NCBI GenBank assembly: GCA_963969395.1
Contig: OZ017796.1
Location: 30,804,243-30,868,242 of the forward strand
Source of the DNA: Pseudoscleropodium purum
Lineage: Eukaryota; Streptophyta; Bryopsida; Hypnales; Brachytheciaceae
Direction: 5' to 3'
Length of the DNA stretch: 64,000 nucleotides
In this document: piece after piece, positions 36,730-49,302 of the stretch
How the letters are laid out: each line of letters opens with the position of its first letter
Position numbering within the stretch: position 1 is the stretch's first letter
Notes under the pieces: model-generated
Told to the model about the DNA's origin: nothing
The model's database searches: none
The model's input: only the letters and a program-made list of their open reading frames with translations
Made by a program: the position numbers and the translations under genes

Positions 36730-39000
36730 ATATGTTGTAAAAAAGGCTAAACCACGAAATATGCAAATTGAATTCCCGTCAAAATTAGGTGCCCTTATCT
36801 CACACTAACATGCTTTTGAAGCCATCAAAGTGAAGAAATTCTTCTACAATTCATTCTAATGTACTCACATGCAAGTTCATGGATTCCCAAAACAACATCA
36901 TATAATTCAAAAGTAGTGCATTCTTGTACAATATTGAGAAATACATATTTATTGCAAAATGACAAAAAATTACATGTGGGCAATCTAACTTTAGTGTTTT
37001 TTTGTAATACAAGTGCTAAGATTCATCAAAATTCTATGCTATATCAAAACGTTGCATCTTAGAAACCTAGCATTTCCAAACCGAAGATGTTAAAAAAAGA
37101 CAATATTTGTAATTTGTAACTAGTCTCTAAAACTATCCAGGAAGTGAAGTTGCACAGGAAACTTAGCTATAGGGAAATTATACCAAAATAGAAGATCAAG
37201 AATAGCAAGTGCCCCCTCCCAACTGCTATCCACCTCCCATGCAATTGTAGTCAACGACTCTCTGGCACCTATGAGATCAAGCTTGCTCCTAGCATCCACC
37301 ACTGGCCCTCCCTCGCCCTCCTTACCAAGCCTTTCCCTGCACTCCCTACCAAGCCACCAAGCCGGCCCTCCCCCATATGACCTGCCAGGCCTTTCCCTGG
37401 CCCACCCATCGACCCTCCCTGCCAACTGTTCGTGCCTGCTTTTTCCAATGGAGTCAGCCATCGTCCACTACGGCCTATCATGCAATGCTTGTTGGGGAAT
37501 CACTTGTTGAGTTTTCTCCCATCAAGCTTGCTAGTTGCTACCGTGCTTCCATTGAGGTGTTTTCAAAATCGTGTTCACCTTTTCTTTCGTTGCCCCTCTC
37601 CACTTACTGTCGTTTTCTTGTTTTTTGTAGTATGTCTCTAAAAATTTGGCTTTGACATTGACTAAATAAGTTTAGGTGGCCAACTAAATTAGTCAATGTC
37701 AAAGCTTTCTTCTTCGTCATCGTTGCTATTCGAAGAAGCTTTCTTGCAGGATGAAGATTGTGGTCTTACCAAGTCCTCTTCCTCTTGCTCTTCATTGTCC
37801 AAATAATCTACATCCCCATCACCTATAGGCGTGTCCCCCAAGAGATGAGGAGCCTCACCATCTTGCTGCTCGTTTTCGTCGCTTGATTCATCGAAGGTTG
37901 TTGACAAGTCTCTATGGTGGTAGTTTGATGATCCGGGCTAGATTTAGGGGATGCTAACCTATAGCCATTGACTATGTTGGGGAGGGAAGTCATCCTTGGC
38001 AAGTTGCCAATGCATCATCTAAGGTAAGTGATCCTCAACTACTCTTAGATTATTTCCATTTTGCAAAGTAGTAGAACTAGATTATTTGAAGAAAAAAATG
38101 CAGAGAGTTCTCTCTTATCCATTTTCCTTTAGGGAAGTTTGGAGGTTGAAGCATTCTGTTTAAGAGTAGTTGTAGTGGGAGTTTTGGCAAAATCTGGCCA
38201 AACTTATTCTTTCACAAGCAGATGAATTTTTGAGTGAAATTGTCTTCTTTCACACCAACCTAAACATTGTGCTACTTGACAATAAAAATGGTGGCAGTAG
38301 TTGCTTGGCTATGGATTAGCATGCCAACACAAACTTCTTCTTGGGACAAGTAAGGGTTGTAAGTGTACAACATCAAGCAATGCCACTACCTTGGTCGCTT
38401 GCAAACAAAATGCTCCTTTACTTGTAAGAAGTTCAAATAATTGACTTTCAACTTGCCTTGTTTGTGTAGGTTGTATGTTCTGAGAAGATGGGTCTAATGG
38501 ACAGAAAATGCTTTTTTGGATTTCGATGGCGTGCTCTAGCTTCGGCGCTAAATTTTCCTTTAGGGTTCCATCGATATTGGGTTGTTGCTACACCAACCCC
38601 GGTTGTCCTTGCTCCACTGACCCCAATCAACTCTAGTCCAGGAGGGCCGATCGATCATACTCCGTTGTCTTTGGTGGAGCCCCTTTCGACTCCGTAGCTG
38701 CACCCGCTGCCTATTCCGCCCTCCTCTTCAAGTTGCGACCTACCTGTAGCATCATTGATTGGCCTACTTGCTACATCGAGCCATGCATGGATTGAGCTTA
38801 GTCGAAGTCTTCCTTGCTTAGCTCCGGCGTTGTAGTACCTACCCTACTCGCAACACTTGCTTCGCCACCCTCCAACGTTGTTGAGCCACCTTCTTGCGGC
38901 CATATATAGGTTCTCTCTCTAGAATTCAATTCTACCAGGTCAACACTGCTTCTCTCTCCAATTCCAGTATGCTCATTGATAGACATGCTTCATTGTGGTT
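36730..39000. other. Stretch without recognised genes
   Basis: Several open frames of 60-113 codons on both strands around 37.1-37.9 kb are overlapping and low-complexity. None is recognised. Confidence 0.4.
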
Positions 39001-39480
39001 AGAATTTTGAATTCCTTGGATTTTTGCAATGGAGCTCATTCCATTTTGAATTGGATGTACATAGAATTGTCATTATGAATTTCAATTCAATTAGTGGAAT
39101 TTTAGTTTTAATAGTGGAATTACTTTGAATTGTAGTTGAATTAGTTGAATCACATTCTTTGGTAATTTCAATCCAATTCCATTTTTGGATTTTTTTTAGT
39201 TTGTATTTTTTGGTAATTTCATTTGAATTACAGTTGAATTTCATTGTATTGTAGTCGAATTTCATTGTATTACAATTTGGAGCAATTTCAATTGAATTAG
39301 TGGAAATTCAGTTGAAGTAGTTGAATTACCATTTTTGGAAATTGTAGTTTGAATTGCAATTGAATTAGTTCAAGACTTCAAGTACATCTTATGGGAATTT
39401 CAATTTCAGTTGAATTACGTTTTTTAGATAACAATGTCATTTATACAATATTGAATTTCAGTTAGATCATATGTTTTAGT
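39001..39480. repeat. Low-complexity (TTGAATT)-rich tract
   Basis: Irregular reiteration of gaatt/ttcaattgaattag words over about 480 bp, too degenerate to define a unit. Confidence 0.6.
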
Positions 39481-41214
39481 GAAATATTAGTTTTGGATCA
39501 CTCTGTTTCATTTCAATGCTACTTTGATCTTTTGTTTATCATTATTGAATTACTTAGATAAAAGAAAAGATGGTACAACATTCTCTAAACTAGCCTTATT
39601 ACATGCATTTTAGTTTGGGTTGAGGAACTACCCTTCATCCATATTGTTTTTGGAGCTATAACTTTCCTTGTCAATGAATGTATATATTGTTGAGCCACAT
39701 GTATGCTATTGTCAAAGGAATCACCTTCCATATTTCAAAATTAAAATTCATAGCAATAAATGCTCCAAAGTCCAAGATAGCAAGAAGGAGCTTGTTGCAT
39801 GAGAACCCAGAAGAGTTAGAACAGGAATCCATTTTTGTGAGCTTTGGAACCCCTGCCCTTAGCCCTGCACCTCCACAATTGGGCAAAGCTCCAAAATTTT
39901 GGCTGTAGTGTAAAAAGAGGTGCCCATGTTGCCCTCCAACTATAGAAAATTATTTCTTGTGCCATAACTTTTTTTTCTACGAATTAGAGAGGTTTAAAAA
40001 TTATAGCCCTTGAAAGGTACTCCTTGTCTTCATATCCACACAAAAATTTGATCCAAAATATACTTTATTCTATTCGTAGTGACTTGCCCCCAAAAGCTAT
40101 ATTGCCAAAAAAACATTGTTTGGGTGTTTAGGGGTTAAAATTGAACCTCACCTTTTCATCATCCACATTGTCAATGTGCCTTTGCAAATGTACCTTTGGA
40201 TTTGGTATGTGATGAAAAAGAAATTCTCAAAGAAATTGTATTCATCTAAAATGAAAAATCCTAGTGAAATTCCATGAAATTTCATCCAAATTATGAAATT
40301 TTCCCCCTTTGCATGAGATTTTTTTTATAATTTGTTCCTCCTTGAAAAACTTTCTTCACAATCTCATAGCAAGAGGCTCTGATGTGAGTGGATAGTGATA
40401 AACAAGTCACATTACCCCACCCAAATCCCCCAATTTAAATATTTTTTCAGAATTCTCATTATCCCCCCCCCCCAATAACTAAATCCAAGTTTAAATTTTT
40501 TTTAATCCCATCCCCCAAACCAACCCAAATCCTAACCCTAACCTAATCACCACCACCCCTATTTGTAATTCCCAAGGACCAATCAAGTTTTCAATCAATA
40601 TGAAATTTATTTAGTATTCGTATTTGCATCTATATGTGTCTTTCATTTTTGTGCCAATATCTGTATTCAGTATCAATATCTGTACCCTACTTTGTATTTG
40701 TATTATGTTTTAAATGAACGGTGATCGGGGGTGATTTTATTTTTAAAAAGATCAATAGCTCAGGATTTCAGAGCTTGGGAGGGGGGGATTGTTTTGCAGG
40801 GGTTGCATCTTTTCAGGAGATAGTGATCCATTAGAGGGACTTACAATAAGAGGAGCTGCAGTTCAATGAGTTTGCTAAACTCCACGTGGTAACGAATTAG
40901 AGGTTCAGAAAACTCGCTGAACTATATTCTCCACTCAAAGTACCCCCCCTACTGTGACTCCCTCTCATGTTACAGAAAGTGATATTACGGAAGGTGATAT
41001 TAAAAACGCGCATATGGATGGATGAAACCAGAGACTTCAACATATTCATCCGTCCCTGCCCGAGATCAGCAAATGCGGGGCAAATGTGCGGAGAGCGACG
41101 AGAATACGAAGTCACGGCACCACATTTTCTTGTTGCTGTGCAGCTGCGTCTTCATCGTCGTCTTCGTTGCAGTTGCAACAACAGTTTTCTTTGCACATGC
41201 TCCTCATAGTTGCC

Positions 41215-41369
41215 ATCTTCTTCTCCATCTTCTTCTCCATCTCATTACCCTACTTTCCTGAATCTTCTCCTCGTCTTCTCACATTCTCTTCTCTCACACT
41301 CTAGATCTCCTCTTCTCCCCTTCTCCTTCCACATCTATTTGCACTTCTTCCGACCTCCATCTCCCACTC
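41215..41369 (+). promoter_or_regulatory. Pyrimidine-rich 5' leader of the BPA1-like gene
   Basis: Almost pure C/T sequence (cttcttctccatcttcttct and similar) directly precedes the start codon at 41370. Long CT tracts of this kind are common in plant 5' UTRs. No clear TATA box could be fixed further upstream. Confidence 0.45.
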
Positions 41370-43770
41370 ATGGCGGTAGGCTTTCCTTCGTCCTTGTCAA
41401 ATCCAATTTCCTACACCTACTGTCCTTGAGTTTTGTGAATTTCGAGAAAATATTTGTTCAGTTTGAATTTTGGGAGCTGAGATCGTTTGAATCATTGGGA
41501 TGGGATTCGGGATTCGGTGGGATTTGGGGGATGGAGTGTTCTAGGGTTTGGAGGTGAAATACGGGTGCTTTGTGTGTGGGATGGGCAGAAAGAAGGGGTG
41601 CATACGGTTCGAGTGAGTAACGTGTCTGCGAAGGCGACGGAGCACGACATACAAGATTTCTTTTCGTTTTCAGGGGAGATTGAACACATCGAGCTTCACA
41701 AGTGAGTAGGTTTGGGCTTGGTAGATCGTTCTGAGGAAGGGAATCGAGATGTGGTTGGATCTGGACTAGAGTTAAGCTTCTGTTGCTGCCTCCGAATTTT
41801 GTGATTTTCATGGATCTTTAATCTCGGGAGAATCGGAGCTTTGTAATTTAGGACAGATCGCAAGGAATTGACATCGAGGTGAGATCTCTGGTGTAATATA
41901 TGTAATTTTAGTTGATCGGATGTAGCATTTCGCTTTAGTCGCATGATGCGTTCGACACATGGAGTCTAGGAAGAATTGGAAACTCGGCGAGCTCTTGAAT
42001 TGCATTGGTTTCTTCAGGGAGTTTCTTTTTAGGGTTTCCTCTGGAATTCTGATTCGACAATGGCTTTTGTAGGGATGGTGAATTGTCCCAGACCGCGTTT
42101 GTTACGTTCAAGGAAGCTCAGGCTCTAGAAACAGCTCTTCTACTCTCCGTAAGTCTTGAGCTTTTAACTCTAGTGTGTCCAAACGTAAAATAGAAAATGT
42201 ACCTGGGGAAGGTTTTAGTTGATTATAGTAACTTCCAAAACATATTTCTATAGTTTAAGAATGTAAGACATGGTGGCTTCTTGCCATTGATACAGTTTGT
42301 CACCATCTTGAAGCTTGCTAAGTGATTCATTTCAACTCCTATAGATATGGAAGAGGCCACATCTGACCAGATGAGCACTTAGCTGTTTGGAATGTCAAGA
42401 TTTGAATTTGAGTCACCTTTGAAGTATGATTTAATTTGGAATTGTCTTGGCTTATTCTGCCATGGCTTATTTCATCTGCGCATTTACTAAACTAAATTGA
42501 ATTTTTTTTAAATGATATCTGAGGCTTTCTGCTTTGGCAGGGAGCCACTGTGGTGGATCAAGCAGTGACTATTGCTCCTGCGGATGAGTCGGAGAGGCTT
42601 GCAAGAAGTGTGGACGCCGTCTCGTTGCAAGATCCGAGCACAGCAGAGCCCACAGTATGGCCTCTGAAATCATTGTCTTTTGTCTTATTGTTTAACTTGT
42701 TCACTTTCGGAGTATTCATGGGCTTCCAGAGAATAAGAGTGAGGTAATTCCTCCTAAAAGGTTTTATTGAGGTAGTTAGTTCACCTATATAGTACCTTCA
42801 GTTATGATTAATTTTTAATTTACTTGGAATTATATTAATTGGTGTAATTTGGAGCCTGATTTTATTGACAAATTGGATTTCACATGCCATGGACGTAAAT
42901 TCCTCGTTATTATATTATTGAGGTGTACCTTCATGCTTGTTAAGGATGCCACCTCCACCAACCCAGCCACGAAGAGCGCACAGGAAGTCTTCCAAAGTAT
43001 GCTGGCAAAAGGCTACGTGCTTGGAAACAACACTATGTCCAAGGCCAAGTCTTTTGATGAGAAGCACCAACTGACAGCCAACGCTTCCCAATTAGCAGCG
43101 AACGCCAAGGCCAACGTTGTTTCTATCGACAACAAGATTGGCATCACCCAGAAATTCAGTGCAGGCACTGCAGCGATCAACCAGCAGGTGAAGGCTGTGG
43201 ATGAAAAGTTCCATGTTTCTGAGAAGACACGAACGGCCGTGCAGGTCAGTGGTTGGGTTTATGCAACATGATTCTATTTTTGCCTAAGGGCATTCAGCAA
43301 TTTACATTCTGCAACTTGGCACACGTACAAATTATTGACAAATTGCTTGACAAATTGCCTGACAAATTGACAAATTCAAGTGGCTAAATGGCAATTTTCA
43401 TTGGACTACCATGTAACTTGAAGTTGGCAATCCTCGTGCATTGGTGCAGGTTGCTGAACAGAAACTCAACGCCGCAGGTTCGGCCATTGCAAAGAATAAA
43501 TACATTCTGACAGGCACAACATGGGTAGTGGGTGCGTATTCCAAGGTTGCCAAAACGGCTGAGGAGGTGGGTCAGAAGACTTTAGAAAGAGTGGCTACTT
43601 TGGGGTCAGGTGACCAGAAATCAACTGCAGGAGCTAGCTCACCAAGTGCACCATCACCACATGCAGCTGATGATGTAGACTTGAGTCCAAAAGTTTCTCC
43701 TCCAACTGAGGTGGATTCTAATGATCTTTCACAACCAGAGCCTGTTTCAAAACCTGCAGCTTCTACTTAA
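41370..43770 (+). CDS. BPA1/BPL-like RRM protein (partner of ACD11)
   Basis: Six coding exons: 41370-41375, 41589-41701, 42073-42148, 42541-42654, 42945-43244 and 43450-43770. All phases agree, giving 930 nt and 309 aa. The start is a two-codon exon (ATG GCG) spliced to AAAGAAGGG, so the protein opens MAKEGVHTVRVSNVS. Residues 6-79 form an RRM with RNP2-like VRVSNV and RNP1-like TAFVTFK. The middle has SMLAKGYVLG and KAKSFDEKHQLT, and the last exon TGTTWVVGAYSKVAKTAEEVG; this order is typical of Arabidopsis BPA1 and its BPL relatives. BPA1 binds ACD11, a ceramide-1-phosphate transfer protein that restrains cell death; that role here is by homology. The C-terminus is Ser/Pro-rich. The acceptor at 42944 (ttaag) is weak, so the start of exon 5 is the least certain junction. 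Confidence 0.88.
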
Positions 43771-44170
43771 GGTGATCGTTTTTTCTCATATTAGGGTTTT
43801 CCTTTAGTGCATAGGAGTAGAAATCCCGAGACTTCTAATGATCTTTCATAACCAGTGCCTGTTTCAAAGCCTGCCGATTTTACTTCAGGTGATCTGTTAT
43901 TATCTTTTTATTAGAGTTATTCTTTACTTTATAGTAACTTGAATCCAGAGATTTCTAATGACCTTTCACAACCAGAGTTTGCTTCTAAGCGTACAGTTTT
44001 TAGGTGATCTTTTTTTTGCTCTTATTACAATTATCCATTATTTATAAAAGTTTGAATCTAGAGACTTCTAATGAGCTTTCACACCTAGAGCCTGCTTCAA
44101 TGCCTACAATCTCTTCTTAGGGTGATCCGTCATTTGCTCATATTAGAGTTATCCTTGACTTCATAATACA
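43713..44170 (+). repeat. Degenerate ~117-bp tandem repeat starting in the last exon of the BPA1-like gene
   Basis: Four units start near 43713, 43830, 43950 and 44063. Each opens with ttctaatgatctttcacaac, continues like the gene's coding end, and then has a ggtgatc word followed by a T-rich stretch. Unit 1 holds the real stop codon; units 2-4 lie downstream, probably in the 3' UTR, and have decayed. Confidence 0.8.
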
Positions 44171-46273
44171 AAGACTTACCACTCCTTTCTACTGACACAG
44201 GGTCAGCAATCCCCTTTGCCCTACTTAAAAGGATAATTCAAGCTTTCCAACGCTTTGGTGGAGGTGGCTGAGAATACACAAATAGATGCTTATGAGAAAA
44301 AGGCCTCTATTGTTGATGCCTATTGGACAGGAATTGACGTCTCATGTTACTGTACTTATATCTGAGGCTGTGAAAAATACGTATTTGGATGCAAGAAGAA
44401 AAGGTACTGTGAAGACTAATGTTTTCGTCAGTGAATGTATTTGTGGGGTGTGTGTGGTAATGTTCTTAGTGGTTAGTTCAGCATGGGAGTTGATTGAATC
44501 TCAAGATTTGGAACTTCGATCTTGGTTGTAAATGAAGTTGTGGCCTTCATTGTCAATGAATGTTCTGAGCTCGTTGCACTGGCATCTATCATCCTATTTG
44601 AGGTATGGTATTTGGTTCATTGGAATGCATCGCTGGTTCTTTGTTTGGTGGGAATGGCAATTTTGTGGGCACATTTTCACTAGAAAAGTGCCCAGATGGT
44701 CAACCGTGGTTGCTTTTATATCTCACCGTAATCTTTAGGGAATTTTAAGGAGTACAATTGTTGGGGGTTGTATTGGAATTCACATCATGTAGTACAGTTT
44801 GTCTTGGTTTTTTCACTTGTGACAATTTTCTTTATGTATCTAAGATGAAATCTACTAATCCTTTTTGTTTCAAAAAGTAAAAAAAGATTTTTTTAATTTA
44901 AACTTATAGCTAAAGGTTTACTTTTTTGTCATTTGCCTTGTTTCCAATGGCCACATCCAACAAAATGAAGTGCTAGTATATTATGTGCCATTCCTTGCTT
45001 TGATCTTGGATAAATTAGTCCAAAGTTCCAATAGTAATTGATCAAGAATTATGTTTGTTCTAGATGCCACATTCCTACTTGCATATATGGAGCAACCAAA
45101 AGTAACTACCTCCAAAGATGATGTGAATGCCCTTGCCAAATTCACACTTCACCTTGAAAATCCTTGGCCATCGAATTTGCCAAAAATAAATTAATAAAAG
45201 TACCACTTATATCATCCGTTTTCCTAAAATCCCACACCATTGATTTGCCAAAAATCAATGGTTGTTGCTTTGGGATATGGATATAGATATGGATACAAAA
45301 GACATATACATATATAGAATACATAATATGGATATAGATATGGGTATATATCCCATATCAATTGCAATTTCCAAATCCAATTTGAAATTACAAATGGAAG
45401 TGGTTTGGATTTGGATTTGGGTTGAGAAATTTTGAACAAAATGTCCCATCACTAGGTGACACGTGTATAAGTACATTTAAATTGTCACTTGTTAAAGGAA
45501 TTGTCACATGTAGTGAATCCACTCAAAAGACAAGTTCACAAATGATGTTATGTTGAGTGTTATGTAGCAAAAAGAACAATTTAGAAGAAGATTCTATGAA
45601 TGTAGGACTAATGTTCTAGAATGGTTTGAGACCTTTAAGATTAGATTAGCACTTGTGTTAATCCCTAACCTTTTATAAAGTAAAGTGTTATCCCCAAACT
45701 AGAAAATTTTACATTGCTTGATTGTAACAAAGTTTTTTCATAAAGTAAAGTTTCATTCCCAAACTAGAAAATATTATATAAGATCTTTTATAGTGGTAAT
45801 TAAATTAGTGACCCAATTGTACTCACTTGCATCCTAATGAAGTTGAAATTGCACTCAATGTGGAATCGTCAAGTTCAAAGGTTTGGAATTGGATTGAAAA
45901 GTCATTATTTCACAAATGCAATAAATACTGTGGATTCTTTGTATGGAAAAAAAATTTAGCATTATTCCACAATGTGAAGCGGCACTTTTACATTGTTGTT
46001 GGAACTATGTAGGAAATTAAGAGAGCCACTTTCGCATCCAAATGGGCAAGCTATTAGTCCCCTCCTAAAACCACAATGGAAAGTTATGTGATTTTACTTT
46101 GATTGACTATAATGTATCTTTTTTTCTTCAATTAATAGTTGACGAAAATATTGTTAAAATATTCCTTGATTTGTCACACTTTTTATATTAAAATTTATGA
46201 ATCCAATTAATATTATTAACTGAAAAATGGTTCACAATGCTTGTCTAATTTGGTACTATGCGGGAATAGGACT
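44171..46273. other. Presumed 3' UTR then AT-rich intergenic DNA
   Basis: Moderately coding-like composition continues to about 44.75 kb (open frames 44286-44531 and 44532-44738), but no protein is recognised. It may be a long 3' UTR or a decayed exon. A gatatggatatagatatgg-type low-complexity tract lies at 45275-45350. Confidence 0.4.
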
Positions 46274-46917
46274 TTAACCCCTAAATGCTCAAGACACCCA
46301 AATCTAGTGTTTACAAAACTTTGAAGTTAAATAAAACCTAACCAAACTACTAATTTTTAGTATTTTATATTTTTAGAAAGTTTTTGAAGTCTAATTTTAG
46401 CATAAAAAATAAATGAAAGTGATTTTGTTGTTCAAGATTTTGTGTAAGGGTGCCCATTGCAATCTTGACTCCCATAGTGTTGAGAGCTCTTGGAAATGAG
46501 CCTCAAATACACTAGACCTTGGAGAAAAAATCACATTCAAAATTCATTTAAAAAGGCATAAATTATAGAGTAGATTTTAAGAAGGCATAAATTGATTGGG
46601 GTTATACATGTTAGGCCCTTTAACTTCATATATTTTTGGTCACCAACTTTTTAGATTCAACTTGTGAAAAGAGGATTGCAAGACTTCACATCACTTTTGT
46701 AGTTTTAACACCTTCATGATCAAACATTATAATCTTTCACTCCATAAGTGATATTGTTGTGTTTTCTTTTCCAATTAGATCTCTAACATGTCTAATTTGA
46801 ATTTGTATGGTTACAATCCAAAAAAAATTGATACAACTTATCAAAATGTTGACATTTTGTTCAAATTAGAGCAAACTCCAAGAAGCTCAAAACAAGCCGT
46901 GGGTATTTAGGGGTTAA
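46274..46917. mobile_element. 644-bp piggyBac-type MITE, copy 1
   Basis: It is bounded by TTAA on both sides with inverted ends: TTAACCCCTAAATGCTC on the left and GTATTTAGGGGTTAA on the right. Over its length it is the reverse complement of the 645-bp copy at 63321-63965. It has no coding capacity. Confidence 0.75.
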
Positions 46918-47289
46918 ACCACTGCCACTTAGAAAAAAACAAATGGAAATGAGGTTTTCACAGGGTGCCCAATTCTGGATAAGTTTTGAAGACTTCTTGT
47001 GCATTATTTGTTTCTATCTGAAATTCTGAATGTCCAGGAATAGAGTTGCAAGTAGGAGGTAACAGACAATAATAATTAAGTGCTGTCTAGCGCAAACAAT
47101 TCAAAAGAGAAATTTTAAGTTATGAACTACTGTAACTTATGCCCAAAATCACTTTGTTTTTTCGGAAAATCAAAGCACCTTTTGTGGTCTGGGCTTGACT
47201 TGAGGATCATGCCAAAGTCACATGGATTAAAAACTCTTATTAGCAGGGTTAACCCTAGAAGGATGGATGCTATCCATCAATATCCTTAA
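46918..47289. other. Intergenic DNA
   Basis: No gene seen. It contains ttaaccctagaagg near 47247, similar to the right end of the TTAA-bounded segment ending at 62278. Confidence 0.4.
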
Positions 47290-49300
47290 ATTAGGTTGTT
47301 TTGTTTTGTTGTTTGTTTGATATATTGAGATCTAACAAATCATGAGGCATTTGGTAGTGTTTTGGGTACCACTCAAAAGGTCTTTGCTCAAAAGGGCGCA
47401 AGCATTTTGTTTCATGGCGTTTCAACTTAGTGAACAAAGGTTATTAAATTTCAAATTTTTTATGAAATGGAAAATAGAATTAAATTATTTTTTATTTTGA
47501 AAAATTCATAACTTTTGCATTGCATGTCCAAATGCCATGAAACAAAGTCTTTACACTCGTGTGTGGGTAAGACTTTCTATTCATGCCAATTTTCGTAGTG
47601 TTTAGACATATGGTGTAGAAGTTATGGATTTTTTAATTAGAAAATTGAATTATTGAATTTTAAAGTTTTCATGGATTAAAAAAATGAAAAAATTACTTTT
47701 ACTTTTGTTTTGGTTGTAGCAACAATACAAGGCACACTAACTGGGAGGTGGCTGGCAACATTCTTGGTACTACTCGAAAGCTCTTGACAAAGTGGTGTGT
47801 GTGTGCACTTTATTTTGTGGTATTTGGACTTACAATTTGAAAGTTATTGAATTTGAAAGTTTTTATAAATTCAGAAATTGAATGAAATTATCTTTTCATT
47901 TTGGAAAATTCATAACTTTTGCTTAGCATGTTCAAATGCCACAAAACAAACCCCTTGCACTCCTTTGTGCCTAGAGCATTCTCTTTACCCCTATTTCATG
48001 ACCTTTTGCTCTACAATTTGAAAGATATTGATTTGGATTTTCTTAATTCAAAAATTGAATTATTGAATTTCAAAGTTTTAATTCCTAAAGTTCCTTCATT
48101 ATGTTTTCACCAAAACACTCCAAAACTACCATTTTTTGGAGAAGTATCAAAAAAATTACAAAACATTTTTGGACACACTCAACCATAATATCTTGTAGTA
48201 TGATAATTTAGAATATGTAGAAAAAGTTTCAAAAATTTCCACCATGTAGATTGCAAGATGTTAGTGTTTGAATTGACATAAAGCCTTTTTTTGGCCTTGC
48301 AAAAAACCGGGCAATTGCACTTTATAAGGTCACATTTGTATGAAAAATGTCCAAAATGGTTGCAACTCTTTCAATTCATTTTTCAAGGCAAGTTGGCTAC
48401 AAGCTTCAAAAATTTCAGATCATTTGGAATTGTACAACATATAGGAAAAAAATAGTAAGTAGAAAGAAGTAGGGAATGAATCAAAATACTAAATTGTTAA
48501 TAATTTAATTATGGAATTGAAAAATGCCAATTCCAATGGTTGTAATGTTGTAATAAAAAATCTTCACCTAATATTTTTATTTTTTTTCAAAAATGTTGAA
48601 ATTGAGTTCAATAAAGAACTTCAAAGTCTATTTTGGAATAGAGAATCCATGACTGCCGGCAAACTAAAATACCTCATAACTTTTGACTCATTGATCAAAA
48701 TGGAATGATTCAAAGCTTTCTATGTATATATGAGTCTAGAAAATTAAGTTCAACTTTTTGTTTTAGAAAAAAGTTATTTTTTAGATTTGCCCAGATTGCC
48801 CAAGTTGATAAACAAATTATATATTAGGCCATACTTTTGACTCATATTTCCAAATGTCTTGAAATTTAGTGCACATGAAAGATATTCCTCATCCACACCT
48901 TCTCTTAAAATTAAGGCCAAAAATATGAAAATCTTTGCTCACATATACCTACCCCCAAAAGTTATGTTGCCAAAAAATGCACCTTGGTCCTTTAGGGGTT
49001 AATAGATTTTTTTAAATGAAAAAATTACCTTTACTTTTACTTTGGTTGTGGCAACAACACAAGGCACACTAGTCCATACCTTAAGTTATTGAAGGCTAAT
49101 AGTTTTGTTTTATTTGTTTATTACATTGAGATCTTTGCAACTATGCATACTTTGGTCATGTTTTTGGTACCATCAAAAACCTCAATAGGAAAGGGTGCAT
49201 GGACTTCATTTTATGGCATATGGACATATGGTGAAGATATTGAATTTCAAAATTTTTATGAATTAAGAAATTAAAAGATTACATTGACTTTGACTTTGAC
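47290..49300. repeat. ~405-bp tandem repeat, about 2.5 units
   Basis: Matching blocks recur. The sequence ataacttttgc, then atgt-caaatgcca, occurs near 47510 and 47914. The sequence aaaattgaattattgaattt occurs near 47642 and 48052. The sequence aaggcacacta occurs near 47730 and 49060. The register is broken between 48078 and 49002 by an inserted TTAA-bounded element. Confidence 0.65.
48078..49002. mobile_element. 925-bp piggyBac-type MITE inside the tandem repeat
   Basis: The left end is TTAATTCCTAAAG and the right end CCTTTAGGGGTTAA. The neighbouring tandem unit near 47660-47690 runs on without this segment and so serves as an empty site. The first ~200 bp resemble 19867-20060 and the last ~100 bp resemble 40040-40138. 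Confidence 0.65.
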
Positions 49301-49302
49301 AT

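Larger units (their letters stand above)
33419..40138. mobile_element. Candidate 6.7-kb piggyBac element (boundaries uncertain)
   Basis: The left candidate end is TTAACCCCTAAATG at 33419; the right candidate end is TGTTTAGGGGTTAA ending at 40138. The piggyBac transposase relic lies between them. A TTAA target and CCC-starting termini are the rule for piggyBac elements. The last ~100 bp also resemble the right end of the 925-bp element at 48078-49002 (both carry a cccccaaaagytat block then ttgccaaaaaa). Only about 9-10 terminal bases are inverted here, so these could instead be ends of two separate insertions. Confidence 0.35.

Noticed and set aside
44286..44738. 81- and 68-codon frames downstream of the BPA1-like gene
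   Set aside because: Adjacent but unrelated to any known protein, and may be 3' UTR.
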